Below are positions 1 through 9,285 of a stretch of DNA of 64,000 nucleotides, in pieces. Positions within the stretch are counted from its first letter, which is position 1. Each line of letters begins with the position of its first letter. Source of the DNA: Gordonia shandongensis DSM 45094 (lineage in GTDB: Bacteria > Actinomycetota > Actinomycetes > Mycobacteriales > Mycobacteriaceae); NCBI RefSeq assembly GCF_000423025.1, contig NZ_AUHE01000004.1:124001-188000 (forward strand). The letters run 5' to 3'. Made by a program: the position numbers and the translations under genes. The notes under the pieces were generated by a model. The model made no database searches and had not been told where the DNA came from. It worked only from the letters and a program-made list of their open reading frames with translations.

Positions 1-1070
1 AGCAGATCGCCTCGGGTATGACGTCGATCGGCGTCATCGACGACTACGACAACACCATGCTGACGATCCTCATCGTCGTCATCACGTTCCTGGCGACGAT
101 GTCGGTGGTCAGCGGCCTCGGCACGGGCATCAAGTGGCTCTCGAACATCAACCTGTCGCTGGCCGGCCTGCTGATGATCAGCCTGCTGATCTTCGGTCCG
201 ACGCTCTTCCTGCTCCAGAACTTCGTGCAATCGCTGGGCGTCTACTTCGCCAACGTCTTCGACATGTCCCTCGACGTCGGTTCGTTCCAGGGGCAGGAGG
301 GCCAGGACTGGCTCAGCGACTGGACCATCTTCTACTGGGGCTGGTGGATCGCATGGGCGCCGTTCGTCGGTGTCTTCATCGCCCGCATCTCGCGGGGACG
401 CACCGTCCGCCAGTTCATCGCCGGCTGCCTGCTGGTGCCGACGCTCGTCGGATTCGTCTGGTTCTCGATCCTCGGCGGTTCGGGTCTGCACCGCCAGTTC
501 TTCGGTGAGGGCGATCTCGTCGAGAACGGCGAGGTCTCCGCGGAGGGCTCCCTGTTCCACGTTCTGCAGGGCATGCCGATCGGCACCGTCTTCTCGGTCA
601 TCGCGATCGCGTTGGTGGCGATCTTCTTCATCACCTCGTCCGACTCCGGGTCGCTGGTCGTCGACATGCTGGCCTCGGGCGGTCACCCGAATCCCCCGGT
701 GTGGTCGCGTGTCCTGTGGGCCGGCATGGAGGGCGTCGTCGCGATCGCCCTGCTGCTGGCGGGCGGTCTCACCTCGCTGCAGGCGGCATCGCTGGCCACG
801 GCACTGCCGTTCAGCATCATCTTGGCGATGATGTGTGTGGCGACGGTGCGCGGTCTGCGGTACGAGCATCGCAAGCTGCAGCTCGAGATGGCCACGCAGC
901 GCCTGGACGCCGCGACCGAGCACATCACCGGCGAGGTGTTCCACCACATCCCCGAGGAACCGTCGCTGCGCGACTACCTCGACGACCGGATCGACTACCG
1001 CATCTCCCGCACGCGCGGGCTCATCGCGCAGCGTCAGGAGCGCGGCCGACCGGCCGACCCCGACATGTGA
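1..1070 (+). CDS. BCCT-family betaine/carnitine/choline transporter, C-terminal part (5' truncated)
   Basis: The frame is open from base 3 and the first in-window residues read QIASGM, so the true start lies upstream of the window. The 350 visible residues carry several hydrophobic segments and the family signature around WTIFYWGWWIAWAPFVGVF followed by IARISRGRT. These are typical of the second half of Na+- or H+-coupled BCCT carriers for glycine betaine and similar trimethylammonium solutes in the cytoplasmic membrane. The tail after the last membrane segment (about residue 280 onward) is hydrophilic and probably cytoplasmic, where osmosensing domains sit in relatives. The stop is the first half of TGATCA, and the convergent ligase gene stops in the other half. 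The substrate is not readable from sequence. Confidence 0.9.
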   Translation, partial: QIASGMTSIGVIDDYDNTMLTILIVVITFLATMSVVSGLGTGIKWLSNINLSLAGLLMISLLIFGPTLFLLQNFVQSLGVYFANVFDMSLDVGSFQGQEGQDWLSDWTIFYWGWWIAWAPFVGVFIARISRGRTVRQFIAGCLLVPTLVGFVWFSILGGSGLHRQFFGEGDLVENGEVSAEGSLFHVLQGMPIGTVFSVIAIALVAIFFITSSDSGSLVVDMLASGGHPNPPVWSRVLWAGMEGVVAIALLLAGGLTSLQAASLATALPFSIILAMMCVATVRGLRYEHRKLQLEMATQRLDAATEHITGEVFHHIPEEPSLRDYLDDRIDYRISRTRGLIAQRQERGRPADPDM

Positions 1071-2708
1071 TCACCGGCGGACCGGCGACGCGCCCCGTGC
1101 CCACCGCTCCCGCAGGTCGCGTTTGAGGACCTTGCCGGTGGCGGTCCGCGGGAGCGCGTCGACGAAGTGCACCGTCCGCGGACTCTTGAAGTGCGCGATC
1201 CGCTCGCGCGTCCACGCGATGAGTTCCTCTGCCGTGGTAGATCCTGCTGTGGTGGATTCTGCTGCAGTGGATCCCGTCGGGTCCCGGCGGGCGACGACGG
1301 CGGTCACCGACTCGCCCCACCGCTCGTCGGGCACGCCGATCACCGCCACCTCGGCGACCGCCGGATGCCGGTGCATCACCTGCTCGACCTCCGAGGCGTA
1401 CACGTTCTCGCCGCCGCTGACGATCATGTCCTTCTTCCGGTCCACGATGCGGAAGTACCCCTGCGGGTCGCACGTCGCGAGGTCACCGGTGTGGAACCAG
1501 CCGTCACGCAACGCCTCCGCCGTGGCGTCGGGTCGGTTCCAGTACCCGACGAACACATTGGGTCCGCGGATGACGAGTTCGCCGATCTCGCCGCGCGGCA
1601 CCTCGCGGCCGGCGTCGTCGACCACCGCAAGCTCCTCGTGCAGCACGGGTTTGCCGACCGAACCGGCATGCGTGACCGTGTCCTCGATGTCGAGGACGCA
1701 CGCGATGGGCGCGGTCTCGGTGAGTCCGAAGCCCTCGGCGAACCGCACGCCCCGGCGGACCAGCGACTCGATGAGGACCACGGGGCACGGCGCGCCGCCC
1801 GACAGTCCGTTGCGCAGCGAACTCATGTCGGTGCTCTCGATGCCCGGTGCCGCATCGATGGCCGCCCACATGGCCGGAACGCAGAAGGCCACGGTGACCC
1901 GGTAGCGTTCCACCGCCGAGAGCCATGCGTCCGGGGTGAACGACTCCAGGATCACCGACGTCCCGCCGATGTAGAGCAACGGCAGCGTGTAGATGCCCAG
2001 CGCACCGATGTGGAACAGCGGGGCGGCCGCCAGGCTCACGTCGAGCGGGCCGATCCCCTCGATGGCCGTCGCATTGTGGATGGCGTTCCACTGGTGGTTG
2101 CCGTGCGTGAGCATCGCGCCCTTGGGGAAGCCGGTGGTTCCCGAGGTGTACATCAGCATCGCGAGGTCGTCGGGGGCCACGTCCACCACCGGTCGTTCGG
2201 CGTTCGCACCGCTGATGAGCTCCTCGTACCGCGACGACTCGCCGGCGGCGCGCTGTGCCGCCGACGGGATCTCGATCGTCTCGGCGACGGCCGTCCCCTC
2301 GAGGGCCGCCTGGACCGTCGGCGCGGTCTGCGGTGAGACGAACACGATCGTGGCCCCGGAGTCGCCCAGGATGTAGCCGATCTCCGCGGCCTGAAGTCGG
2401 CAGTTGATCGGCACACAGACGGCACCGAGCTTCGCCGTCGCCAGGATCACCTCGAGCATCTGCGGGCTGTTGAGCGTGACGAGGGCGACGCGGTCGCCGA
2501 CCCCGACTCCCCTGCCGTGCAGGACGCGGGCCAGCGCATCGGTGCGGCGGTCGAGGTCGGCGAACGTCGTGGTGGCGCCGTCGGCCGCATCGATCAGCGC
2601 CACCCGGTCGGGGTGACGTTCGCGATGGATCGTCGGCCACCCGCCGATCCCCCGGTCGGCCGGTGCGGTGCTGGTCGGTGCGGTGCTGGTCGGTGTATTC
2701 AACGTCAT
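1071..2708 (-). CDS. Acyl-CoA synthetase (FadD-type, AMP-forming)
   Basis: A 545-residue adenylate-forming ligase that would activate a fatty or other carboxylic acid to its CoA thioester in the cytosol. The phosphate-binding loop YTSGTTGFPKG is at about residues 187-197. The hinge region reads GWFHTGDLA, followed by DRKKDMIVSGGENVY, and the C-terminal catalytic lysine is in PRTATGKVLKR. Two low-complexity spots look like slippage products: TSTAPTSTAP near the N-terminus and a Ser/Thr/Ala run (about TAAESTTAGSTTAEE) in the C-terminal domain, encoded near 1233-1280. The first Met is used as start, but the N-terminal repeat makes a later start possible. The chain-length preference cannot be told. 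The gene converges on the BCCT gene and shares its TGATCA end. Confidence 0.88.
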   Translation of the reverse strand: MTLNTPTSTAPTSTAPADRGIGGWPTIHRERHPDRVALIDAADGATTTFADLDRRTDALARVLHGRGVGVGDRVALVTLNSPQMLEVILATAKLGAVCVPINCRLQAAEIGYILGDSGATIVFVSPQTAPTVQAALEGTAVAETIEIPSAAQRAAGESSRYEELISGANAERPVVDVAPDDLAMLMYTSGTTGFPKGAMLTHGNHQWNAIHNATAIEGIGPLDVSLAAAPLFHIGALGIYTLPLLYIGGTSVILESFTPDAWLSAVERYRVTVAFCVPAMWAAIDAAPGIESTDMSSLRNGLSGGAPCPVVLIESLVRRGVRFAEGFGLTETAPIACVLDIEDTVTHAGSVGKPVLHEELAVVDDAGREVPRGEIGELVIRGPNVFVGYWNRPDATAEALRDGWFHTGDLATCDPQGYFRIVDRKKDMIVSGGENVYASEVEQVMHRHPAVAEVAVIGVPDERWGESVTAVVARRDPTGSTAAESTTAGSTTAEELIAWTRERIAHFKSPRTVHFVDALPRTATGKVLKRDLRERWARGASPVRR

Positions 2709-2819
2709 GGCCCGTCCCGTCGGTCTCGTGCGCGCTCACCGGATGGTGATGCCCATCACGGTAGCGATCGACGTGCGGGGTTCGAGCGTGGTCGCACGGA
2801 ATCGTCGGTCGCCGCGGGG

Positions 2820-2883
2820 CCTGTCGTCCTCGGGGCCTGTCGTACTCGCAGCCTGTCGTCCTCGCGCCCTGCCATACTCGAGG
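2820..2883. repeat. 16-bp imperfect tandem repeat, about four units
   Basis: Units beginning CCTGTCGTCCTCG / CCTGTCGTACTCG / CCTGTCGTCCTCG / CCTGCCATACTCG start at 2820, 2836, 2852 and 2868. The array ends two bases before the MarR start codon, so it forms the immediate 5' region of that gene and must contain or displace its ribosome binding site. Confidence 0.7.
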
Positions 2884-2884
2884 C

Positions 2885-3355
2885 ATGGTTGATGCGGACC
2901 CGCCGACGGTGTCGCTCGACGAGATCGTGGCGTTCGAGAACGCGACACGCGACCTGGTGGGATTGGCGCTGCGCAGCGTCGAGGACCTCGACATGTCACT
3001 GCCGCAGGTGCGCCTCCTCCTGGTGCTCGACGACCTCGGCCCGTCACCGTCCACCCGCTGCGCCGACGCGCTCGGGGTCGTCGGGTCGACGGTGACGCGG
3101 CTGGCCGACAGGCTCGTTGACACCGGCCACCTGACCCGCGCCGCCGACCACGACAACCGCAGCGTCGTCGTGCTCCGCCTCACCGAAGCCGGACGCGACG
3201 TGGTCCGCTCGGTCACCGACCGCCGTCGCCGCGAACTGCGGCGCGCACTGGACACCCTCGACCCCGATCTGCGGGCCGCGTGCGCCGCCGCACTGCGCGC
3301 GCTGCACGATCCGCTGGTCCGCGACGAGAGCGCGCGACGACACCTCCCGCTCTGA
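2885..3355 (+). CDS. MarR-family transcriptional regulator
   Basis: A 156-residue winged-helix regulator. The DNA-binding core runs from LPQVRLLLVLDDLG through STRCADALGVVGSTVTRLADRL (recognition helix) to the wing with DHDNRSVVVLRLTEAGR. That DxxxRxxxxxLTxxG pattern is the MarR family hallmark. It is expected to act as a dimer and to respond to a small ligand. It lies divergent from the FadD gene at 1071-2708, so autorepression and control of that ligase are plausible but only inferred from position. The ATG start is chosen because the family N-terminal helix begins shortly after it; the upstream DNA is a tandem repeat. Confidence 0.85.
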   Translation: MVDADPPTVSLDEIVAFENATRDLVGLALRSVEDLDMSLPQVRLLLVLDDLGPSPSTRCADALGVVGSTVTRLADRLVDTGHLTRAADHDNRSVVVLRLTEAGRDVVRSVTDRRRRELRRALDTLDPDLRAACAAALRALHDPLVRDESARRHLPL

Positions 3356-3451
3356 TTCGGGCCGGACGTCAGCGGTCGATCTCGGTCGGAACTGTCGGTA
3401 TCGACTCGTCGACCACTTGCGTTGTGCAAGACTTGCATTCGGCAGCGCCGA

Positions 3452-3512
3452 GGCTCCCCGGCCCGAGTCTCCCCAGCACCGGGGCTCCCCAGCCCGAGTC
3501 TCCCCAGCCCCC
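3452..3512. repeat. 31-bp direct repeat, two units
   Basis: The block GGCTCCCC(A/G)GCCCGAGTCT followed by CCCCAG occurs at 3452 and again at 3483, just upstream of the nitrobindin-like gene. It creates an upstream in-frame extension of that gene that has no protein-like character, which favours the internal ATG at 3530 as the start. Confidence 0.65.
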
Positions 3513-3529
3513 GACGATTGGAGCAGTCA

Positions 3530-4159
3530 ATGAGCACCCCGACACCCGAGCCCGCACTCTCGGAGATCCGCGGACCCCAGAAGCTCGGCCCGCTGACACC
3601 GCTGGTCGGCGTCTGGGAGGGCGATGTCGGCATCGACCTCTCGTACCACAACAACGACGACGTCACGCGGCACACCTCGTACTTCGAACGCGCCGTCTTC
3701 GAGCCCATCCCCATCCAGGAGAACGGGCAGCAGGTCCTGTGGGGGATGAAGTACTCGATGACCGCGTGGCGGCACGGCGAGGAGGCCATGGATCCGTTCC
3801 ACGACGAGATCGGCTTCCTGCTGTGGGACAAGACCAACGGTCAGGTGATGCGCGACGTGGTGTTCGGGCGCGGCATCGCGATCCTCGCCGGCAGCGACGC
3901 CGGCCCGCACGACACCGAACTGCACTTCGACGCGAAGCCGGGCGACCCGTCGTACGGGATCCTGCAGAACAAGTACCTGATGCAGCGCGCGGAGATCAAG
4001 GACTTCACCAGCAGTTTCGTCATCGAGGACTCGGAGACGTTCAGCTACACGTCCGATCTGCTGCTGCGCCTCGCCGCCACCGGCGAGGAGATGCACCACA
4101 CCGACAAGAACACGCTGACCCGCGTCAAGCGGCTCCACCCCGGCTCCGCCTACAACTGA
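3530..4159 (+). CDS. Nitrobindin-like heme-binding beta-barrel (FABP/DUF1794-type) protein
   Basis: A 209-residue soluble protein. After a short leader it reads GPLTPLVGVWEGDVGIDLSY, matching the PLxxLxGxWxGxG opening of the ten-stranded beta-barrel nitrobindin family, whose members bind heme and have been linked to peroxynitrite isomerisation. Internal stretches such as FLLWDKTNGQVMRDVVFGRG fit alternating barrel strands. The expected proximal His cannot be assigned with certainty; a late HxTDKNTLTRVKR segment resembles the family's C-terminal strand. The start at 3530 is preferred over an upstream in-frame start because the intervening DNA is a direct repeat. It is about 40 residues longer than the classic family members, so the functional call is moderate. 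Confidence 0.6.
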   Translation: MSTPTPEPALSEIRGPQKLGPLTPLVGVWEGDVGIDLSYHNNDDVTRHTSYFERAVFEPIPIQENGQQVLWGMKYSMTAWRHGEEAMDPFHDEIGFLLWDKTNGQVMRDVVFGRGIAILAGSDAGPHDTELHFDAKPGDPSYGILQNKYLMQRAEIKDFTSSFVIEDSETFSYTSDLLLRLAATGEEMHHTDKNTLTRVKRLHPGSAYN

Positions 4160-4192
4160 GCCCTCGCAGTTCCGGGTCTGCCGCAGCCCCGG

Positions 4193-5053
4193 TCAGCTGT
4201 AGTCGTAGAATCCGCGGCCGGTCTTGCGGCCGAGACGGCCGGCGTCCACCATGCGTCGCAGCAGCGCCGGCGGCGCGAAGTGGGGTTCGGCGAACTCGGC
4301 GTACAGCGACTCGGCGGCCGCCAGCGCCACGTCGAGGCCGACGGTGTCCAGAAGGGTCAGCGGGCCCATCGGGTAGCCGCACCCGCCCTTCATGGCCGCG
4401 TCGATGTCCTCGGCGCTGGCGTACCCCGAGTCGAACATCCGGATCGCCTGGCACAGGTACGGGATGAGCAGCGCGTTGACGATGAAACCCGATCGGTCGC
4501 CGGCCTGAACGGTGGTCTTGCCGAGCGTGTTCTTGGCGTAGTCGGTCACCGCGTCCGCGGTCTCCGGCGACGTCATGAGCGTCGAGATGACCTCCACCAG
4601 CGGCATCACCGGCACCGGGTTGAAGAAGTGGACGCCGACCACCCGGTCGGGCCGTTCGGTGGCGGCGGCGATCTTGATGACGGGGATCGACGAGGTGTTC
4701 GTCGCGAGGATGCCCTCGGGCTTCACGATGGCGTCGAGCCTGCCGAAGATGTCGTGCTTGAGCTCCTCGATCTCCGGCGCCGCCTCGATCACCAGGTCGC
4801 GGTCGGCGAACTCCTCGATGTCGAGGGTCACCCGGACGCGGGCGTTCGCCGCGTCGGCGTCCTCCTGCGAGATCTTGCCCTTGACGACGCCGCGGCCGAT
4901 CGACTTCTCGATGCGCGCGGCGGCCGCGTCGGCGAACTCACGCCTGGTCTCCAGCACCAGCACGTCGCTGCCCGCCTTGGCGCACACCTCCGCGATGCCC
5001 GCACCCATGGTGCCTCCACCGATCACGCCGATGAGCTTCACAGTCTCTCCCAA
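4193..5053 (-). CDS. fadB2: 3-hydroxybutyryl-CoA dehydrogenase (FadB2 type)
   Basis: A 286-residue NAD(P)-dependent 3-hydroxyacyl-CoA dehydrogenase that interconverts 3-hydroxybutyryl-CoA and acetoacetyl-CoA. The N-terminal Rossmann motif is GVIGGGTMGAGIAEV. The NTSSIPV loop and HFFNPVPVMPLVEVI segment (catalytic His) follow. The C-terminal domain has GDRSGFIVNALLIPYL and ends GRKTGRGFYDYS, all family hallmarks. As I recall, the M. tuberculosis FadB2 has the same length. The role would be in fatty-acid oxidation or storage-polymer metabolism. Its upstream region is occupied by six 16-bp tandem repeats. It is transcribed in the same direction as the acyltransferase upstream but separated from it by about 170 bases. 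Confidence 0.92.
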   Translation of the reverse strand: MGETVKLIGVIGGGTMGAGIAEVCAKAGSDVLVLETRREFADAAAARIEKSIGRGVVKGKISQEDADAANARVRVTLDIEEFADRDLVIEAAPEIEELKHDIFGRLDAIVKPEGILATNTSSIPVIKIAAATERPDRVVGVHFFNPVPVMPLVEVISTLMTSPETADAVTDYAKNTLGKTTVQAGDRSGFIVNALLIPYLCQAIRMFDSGYASAEDIDAAMKGGCGYPMGPLTLLDTVGLDVALAAAESLYAEFAEPHFAPPALLRRMVDAGRLGRKTGRGFYDYS

Positions 5054-5093
5054 TCACCTCGGGCCACCCGTGCGGCGACCGCGTCCGACAGTG

Positions 5094-5189
5094 TTTAACC
5101 TGACCAGTATTTCACCGGGCCAGCATTTCGCCTGACCACTGTTTCGCCTGACCACTGTTTCGTGTGACCACTGTTTCGTGTGACCACTG
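5094..5189. repeat. Six tandem 16-bp repeats upstream of fadB2
   Basis: Units start at 5094, 5110, 5126, 5142, 5158 and 5174. Units 3 and 4 are identical (TTTCGCCTGACCACTG), units 5 and 6 are identical (TTTCGTGTGACCACTG), and units 1 and 2 are diverged. The array lies 40 bases from the fadB2 start and ends 31 bases before the end of the acyltransferase gene, so it is in the presumed fadB2 promoter or leader. Confidence 0.9.
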
Positions 5190-5220
5190 TAATGACCGGG
5201 TGCCGCGCCTCGGCGTCGGG

Positions 5221-6456
5221 TCAGCGTGCACCGCCGATCGGGATCCGGTCGCGCGCCACGAACCACCGACTCACCGGTGTCCGCAGCAGAACGTCGACGA
5301 CCAGCAGTGAGGACACCAGGACGACGAGGACGAGGACGATGCTGCGCAGCGCCGGCGACCCGGGGAACCACGAGTGGAGGGTGCCGAAGAAACCGGCGCG
5401 CGCCACCGCGTCGAGCAGCAGCGGGTGGACGGCGAACACACCGAACGCCCGCACGGTCGCCCACGACACGAACCGTTCACCGACCGGTGCGCCCGACGCC
5501 CGCAGTCGATCCCACGTCATCGCGCCGAGCCACAGGAGGACCAGCGAACCGATGAGCCACGGCATGATCGTCGGATTCCACGGGGTCGTCGTGCTCGGAG
5601 GCACGTCGCCGGGGCCGGTCGCCGACCAGTAGGCGGCGATGGTGACGGCGCAGGCGAGGACGGCGACGACCGTCACCGGGACGGCCCGTCGTCGCAGCCA
5701 GTCCTCCATCGCGGAGTGGTGGTAGGCGGCCATCGCACCGATCGCGATGAACAGCGCGTACATCGGCAGCGTCTTCCACATGTTGTGGTACACCTGCTCC
5801 CACGCCGCGCCTTCGGGCCTGGGCAGGTACTGGTAGACGACGAACATCGTCCCCTGGATCGCGAAACCGACGGCGATCACCGTCCACGGACGGTGCGCCG
5901 TCCGTTCGAAGATCGCCGAAAGCAGCGGGAACACCAGGTAGATCTGCATCGAGATCAGCAGGAAGTACAGCTGATATTTGCCGTTCCCGGTGACCGTCGA
6001 CAACGCCAGGTCGCGGAGGAGGACGTCGATGCTCGGGAACGGATTGTTCTGTATCACGAGGTGGTCGGTGATCGTGTACACCAGTGTCCAGACCAGGTAC
6101 GGCCCCACGATCAGACCGAATCGGCGGCGCCAGAACTGGGTGGGCGTCATCGTGCGGCCACGCATGCTGAGCACGAGGACGAACAGGGTGACGGCGACGA
6201 ACCCGTAGCGTGTCACGTGCAGCAGGGTGCCAACGAGTCCGGCGGAGCGCACGACGTCCGGCTCCACGTTGAGACCGTTGACGCTGTGGGCGACGACGAC
6301 GCCGGTGAACAGCAGGACCCGAACGAAATCGGCGGTGAGCGCACGCCCGGGCCGTTGCCGCTGCTGTGTGGCCGGTCCGGTGACGACTCCGGTCGCCCGG
6401 CCGTCGCCTCGTCTCGTGCGTCCCGTCTCCTCGACGGTCTGCGCCACTGCCGACAC
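5221..6456 (-). CDS. Acyltransferase family 3 integral membrane protein
   Basis: A 411-residue polytopic membrane protein with roughly ten hydrophobic segments. The early part reads DFVRVLLFTGVVVAHSVNG, the family 1 motif where the invariant His acts in acyl transfer, and QFWRRRFGLIVGPYLVWTLV gives the expected Arg-rich turn after the second segment. Such proteins move acyl groups from CoA or another donor onto sugars, lipids or peptides on the outer side of the membrane. The N-terminal 40 residues are hydrophilic. The gene runs opposite to pgm with a 222-base divergent gap. The substrate is not predictable from sequence. Confidence 0.8.
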   Translation of the reverse strand: MSAVAQTVEETGRTRRGDGRATGVVTGPATQQRQRPGRALTADFVRVLLFTGVVVAHSVNGLNVEPDVVRSAGLVGTLLHVTRYGFVAVTLFVLVLSMRGRTMTPTQFWRRRFGLIVGPYLVWTLVYTITDHLVIQNNPFPSIDVLLRDLALSTVTGNGKYQLYFLLISMQIYLVFPLLSAIFERTAHRPWTVIAVGFAIQGTMFVVYQYLPRPEGAAWEQVYHNMWKTLPMYALFIAIGAMAAYHHSAMEDWLRRRAVPVTVVAVLACAVTIAAYWSATGPGDVPPSTTTPWNPTIMPWLIGSLVLLWLGAMTWDRLRASGAPVGERFVSWATVRAFGVFAVHPLLLDAVARAGFFGTLHSWFPGSPALRSIVLVLVVLVSSLLVVDVLLRTPVSRWFVARDRIPIGGAR

Positions 6457-6678
6457 CTCCGGAATAATTCTGGCAGCCCCCGCTCGGCGCGAGCGTACGG
6501 ATCGGCGGACCCGGTGTCACCCGTGCGGCCCACCCCCGAATGACGCGCGGGCCGGCGGACGACGCCCCCGTGCAGGTCATCCACTCGCCGGCCGACGACA
6601 CGCCGACGCGGTGAGATTCGCCTCCCACGACGCCCGGGCCGGCGTCCGGGCCGGCACCCGAATGGCAGAATCGGGACC

Positions 6679-8319
6679 ATGGCACACCCCAGGGCGGGAA
6701 CCCCCGCGACGGCCGACGACCTCATCGACGTGGCGGCGGTCCAACGCGCCTACGGGGATGTGACGCCCGACCCCGCCGATCCGGCGCAACGCGTCGCGTT
6801 CGGGACGTCGGGGCATCGCGGGAGCAGTCTCGCCGGCTCGTTCAACGAGGCGCACGTGCTCGCGATGACGCAGGCGATCGTCGACCACCGTCGGCGAGCG
6901 GGGGTGCAGGGACCGGTGTTCATCGGGTTCGACACCCACGCGCTGTCGGTGCCCGCGTGGCGCACCGCGGTCGAGGTGCTGGTCGGCAACGGGGTCGCCG
7001 TGTTCACCGCCGACGAGGACGAGTTCACGCCGACGCCGGCCGTCAGCCGGGCCATCCTGCGATTCAACCGCGAGAATTCCGGGGTGCAGGCCGACGGGAT
7101 CGTCGTCACGCCGTCGCACAATCCGCCCGCCGACGGCGGCTTCAAATACAACCCGCCCAGCGGCGGCCCGGCGGACTCGGACATCACCTCCGGCATCGCC
7201 GCGCGTGCCAACGAGATCCTCGCCGGCGGCCTCGGCGACGTGCAGCGGGTTCCGTTCGAGCGGGCCCGCCGCTCGGATCTGGTGATCGACTACCCGTTCC
7301 TCGGCGAATACGTGACCGCCCTGGGCGAGGTCGTGAACATGGATGCGATCCGGGCCGCCGAAGTCCACATCGGCGCCGACCCGCTCGGCGGCGCATCGGT
7401 CGCGTATTGGGGTGAGATCAAGGACTTCTACTCCCTCGACCACCTGACGGTCGTCAACCCCGTCGTCGACCCGGCGTTCGGGTTCATGACCCTCGACACC
7501 GACGGCAGCATCCGCATGGACTGCTCCTCCCCCGACGCGATGGCGTCACTGATCGCCGTTCGCGACCGCTTCGACATCGCGACCGGCAACGACGCCGACG
7601 CCGACCGGCACGGCATCGTGACCGCCGATGCGGGCCTGCTGAACCCGAACCACTATCTGGCCGTCGCCATCGACTATCTGTTCACGCACCGCGACTCGTG
7701 GAGTCCGGCGGCGGCGATCGGTAAGACGCTGGTCTCGTCGTCGCTCATCGACCGGGTGGCGGCCGGCCTCGGACGACCCCTGGTGGAGGTGCCGGTGGGT
7801 TTCAAATACTTCGTCGACGGTCTCCTCGACGGCACCGTCGCCTTCGGCGGCGAGGAGAGCGCCGGCGCGTCGTTCCTGACGTTCGCCGGGACGCCGTGGT
7901 CGACCGACAAGGACGGCATCATCATGGATCTGCTGGCCTCGGAGATCCTCGCGGTGACGGGGCAGACGCCGTCGGAGCGGTACGACGACCTCGCCGAACG
8001 GTACGGACGGACCTCGTATGCGCGGATCGATGCGCCCGCCGACCGCGAACAGAAGGCACGTCTGGCTTCGCTCTCGTCGGACACCGTGACGGCGTCGACG
8101 CTCGCCGGGGAGTCCGTGACGGCCGTCCTCACCGAGGCGCCCGGTAACGGGCAGCCGATCGGCGGCGTCAAGGTGACCACCGAGAATTCGTGGTTCGCGG
8201 CCCGCCCGTCGGGCACCGAGGACGTCTACAAGATCTATGCGGAGTCGTTCCGCGGCCCCGACCATCTCGCGGAGGTGCAGGCTCAGGCGCAGGAGCTGGT
8301 CGACTCGGTGCTGCGCTGA
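6679..8319 (+). CDS. pgm: Alpha-phosphoglucomutase
   Basis: A 546-residue enzyme interconverting glucose 1-phosphate and glucose 6-phosphate, feeding trehalose, glycogen and cell-wall sugar nucleotide synthesis. The start region [17 protein letters not shown] matches the glucose-1,6-bisphosphate-dependent class. The phosphoserine is S146 in [11 protein letters not shown]. The metal-binding loop is [10 protein letters not shown] at about 303-312, the sugar-binding loop is GGEESAG near 390, and the phosphate-binding C-terminal loop is [11 protein letters not shown]. All four active-site loops are intact. The ATG at 6679 lies where the family N-terminus begins. Confidence 0.95.
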   Translation: MAHPRAGTPATADDLIDVAAVQRAYGDVTPDPADPAQRVAFGTSGHRGSSLAGSFNEAHVLAMTQAIVDHRRRAGVQGPVFIGFDTHALSVPAWRTAVEVLVGNGVAVFTADEDEFTPTPAVSRAILRFNRENSGVQADGIVVTPSHNPPADGGFKYNPPSGGPADSDITSGIAARANEILAGGLGDVQRVPFERARRSDLVIDYPFLGEYVTALGEVVNMDAIRAAEVHIGADPLGGASVAYWGEIKDFYSLDHLTVVNPVVDPAFGFMTLDTDGSIRMDCSSPDAMASLIAVRDRFDIATGNDADADRHGIVTADAGLLNPNHYLAVAIDYLFTHRDSWSPAAAIGKTLVSSSLIDRVAAGLGRPLVEVPVGFKYFVDGLLDGTVAFGGEESAGASFLTFAGTPWSTDKDGIIMDLLASEILAVTGQTPSERYDDLAERYGRTSYARIDAPADREQKARLASLSSDTVTASTLAGESVTAVLTEAPGNGQPIGGVKVTTENSWFAARPSGTEDVYKIYAESFRGPDHLAEVQAQAQELVDSVLR

Positions 8320-8356
8320 TCGCCGGACTCTGCGCGGTGCGGATAGAGTCGAGCAG

Positions 8357-9085
8357 GTGAGCACCGGTAAGACTCTCCGCGAGAACCCCGACTACGAGCC
8401 GGAGTCGGCGGGCCCGAAGTCGTACATTCTGATCTCCGTCGCCCTGCTGATCGTCGCGGGCCTCTGCCTGGCCGGGTTCCTGTGGTGGACCAACCGGCCG
8501 TCCGAGCCGGTCGACACCAAGGTGTTGGCGGAGAATGCGTCGTTCATCGTCGGCGACAAGTCCGCGCCGGTGACGATCGACGTCTTCGGCGACTATCACT
8601 GCCCGCATTGCGCGACGTTCGAGGAGCAGTCGGGCAGCGCGATCCGGCAGGCCGTGCTCGACGGTGAGATCCGTGTCCGCTACCACATGCTCAACTTCCT
8701 CGACGACGACTCCGAGTCGGGCGACTACAGTTCCCGCGCCGCCGGTGCGGCCCTGTGTGTGGCGCGCAGCGACGACCGCGAGGTGTTCTGGCGCCTGCAC
8801 CGTGAACTGTTCGAGAAGTCCGGTGACGATCCCGACAACGCCGCCATCGCCGCACTCGCCGCGAAGGCCGGCGCCACCCCCGAGACGCAGTCGTGCATCA
8901 CCCGGGGCGCTCTCGTCGACGAGGGCCGGTCGATGGCAGAGGCGTCCCAGCAGCAGTTGAAGAACTCCACCGACGGGCAGGTCGCGACCCCGACGGTCCT
9001 GCTGGCCGGCGAACCCGTCGACGACATCATGGACGGCACCGGATGGCTGACCGGCATCCTCGCCGGCGATCGGCCGTCGAGCTGA
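8357..9085 (+). CDS. Membrane-anchored DsbA-like thioredoxin-fold protein
   Basis: A 242-residue protein read from a GTG at 8357, 37 bases after pgm; an in-frame extension into pgm has no merit. Residues 1-20 are hydrophilic, about 22-44 form one membrane anchor, and the rest is an extracytoplasmic DsbA fold (thioredoxin_4). The redox motif is CPHC at 82-85 within FGDYHCPHCATFEEQSG, and the cis-Pro loop is ATPTVLLAG. Two further cysteines (in AALCVAR and QSCITRG) may form a structural disulfide. It probably oxidises or isomerises disulfides in exported proteins. A related protein with CPYC is encoded at 38827-39543. Confidence 0.85.
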   Translation: MSTGKTLRENPDYEPESAGPKSYILISVALLIVAGLCLAGFLWWTNRPSEPVDTKVLAENASFIVGDKSAPVTIDVFGDYHCPHCATFEEQSGSAIRQAVLDGEIRVRYHMLNFLDDDSESGDYSSRAAGAALCVARSDDREVFWRLHRELFEKSGDDPDNAAIAALAAKAGATPETQSCITRGALVDEGRSMAEASQQQLKNSTDGQVATPTVLLAGEPVDDIMDGTGWLTGILAGDRPSS

Positions 9086-9205
9086 GCAACCGGCGAGCTG
9101 AGCGAACCTGCGAGAACAGGCGATTTGGTGCCGTCATCGCCGCTGAGGTAACTTATCTATCGCACTCGCGAACGGTCATCCGGACGGGTGTGCACAGATG
9201 AATAC

Positions 9206-9278
9206 GGGGCTATGGCGCAGCTGGTAGCGCACCACACTGGCAGTGTGGGGGTCAGGGGTTCGAGTCCCCTTAGCTCCA
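9206..9278 (+). tRNA. tRNA-Ala (GGC)
   Basis: A complete cloverleaf: acceptor GGGGCTA paired with TAGCTCC (9271-9277), D-stem GCGC/GCGC, anticodon stem CCACA/TGTGG around loop CTGGCAG (anticodon GGC at 9239-9241), T-stem AGGGG/CCCCT around TTCGAGT, discriminator A at 9278. CCA is not encoded. It reads GCC and GCU alanine codons. The 3' part is duplicated at 11041-11087, marking an integration site. Confidence 0.95.
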
Positions 9279-9279
9279 C
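9233..9279. repeat. att-like direct repeat, left copy (3' part of tRNA-Ala)
   Basis: 47 bases from the anticodon stem to the tRNA 3' end, matching 11041-11087 with two mismatches. Both copies are followed by a near-identical 16-bp-stem hairpin. This is the arrangement left when an integrative element inserts in a tRNA gene and restores it. Confidence 0.8.
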
Positions 9280-9285
9280 AAGCGA

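Noticed and set aside
1504..3837. 777-codon open frame on the minus strand
   Set aside because: It crosses the FadD, MarR and nitrobindin genes in another frame or strand and encodes Arg/Pro/Gly-rich sequence with no family features; it is a high-GC shadow.
5094..5189. Tandem repeats considered as a CRISPR array
   Set aside because: The 16-bp units are contiguous with no spacers and no cas genes are in the window.
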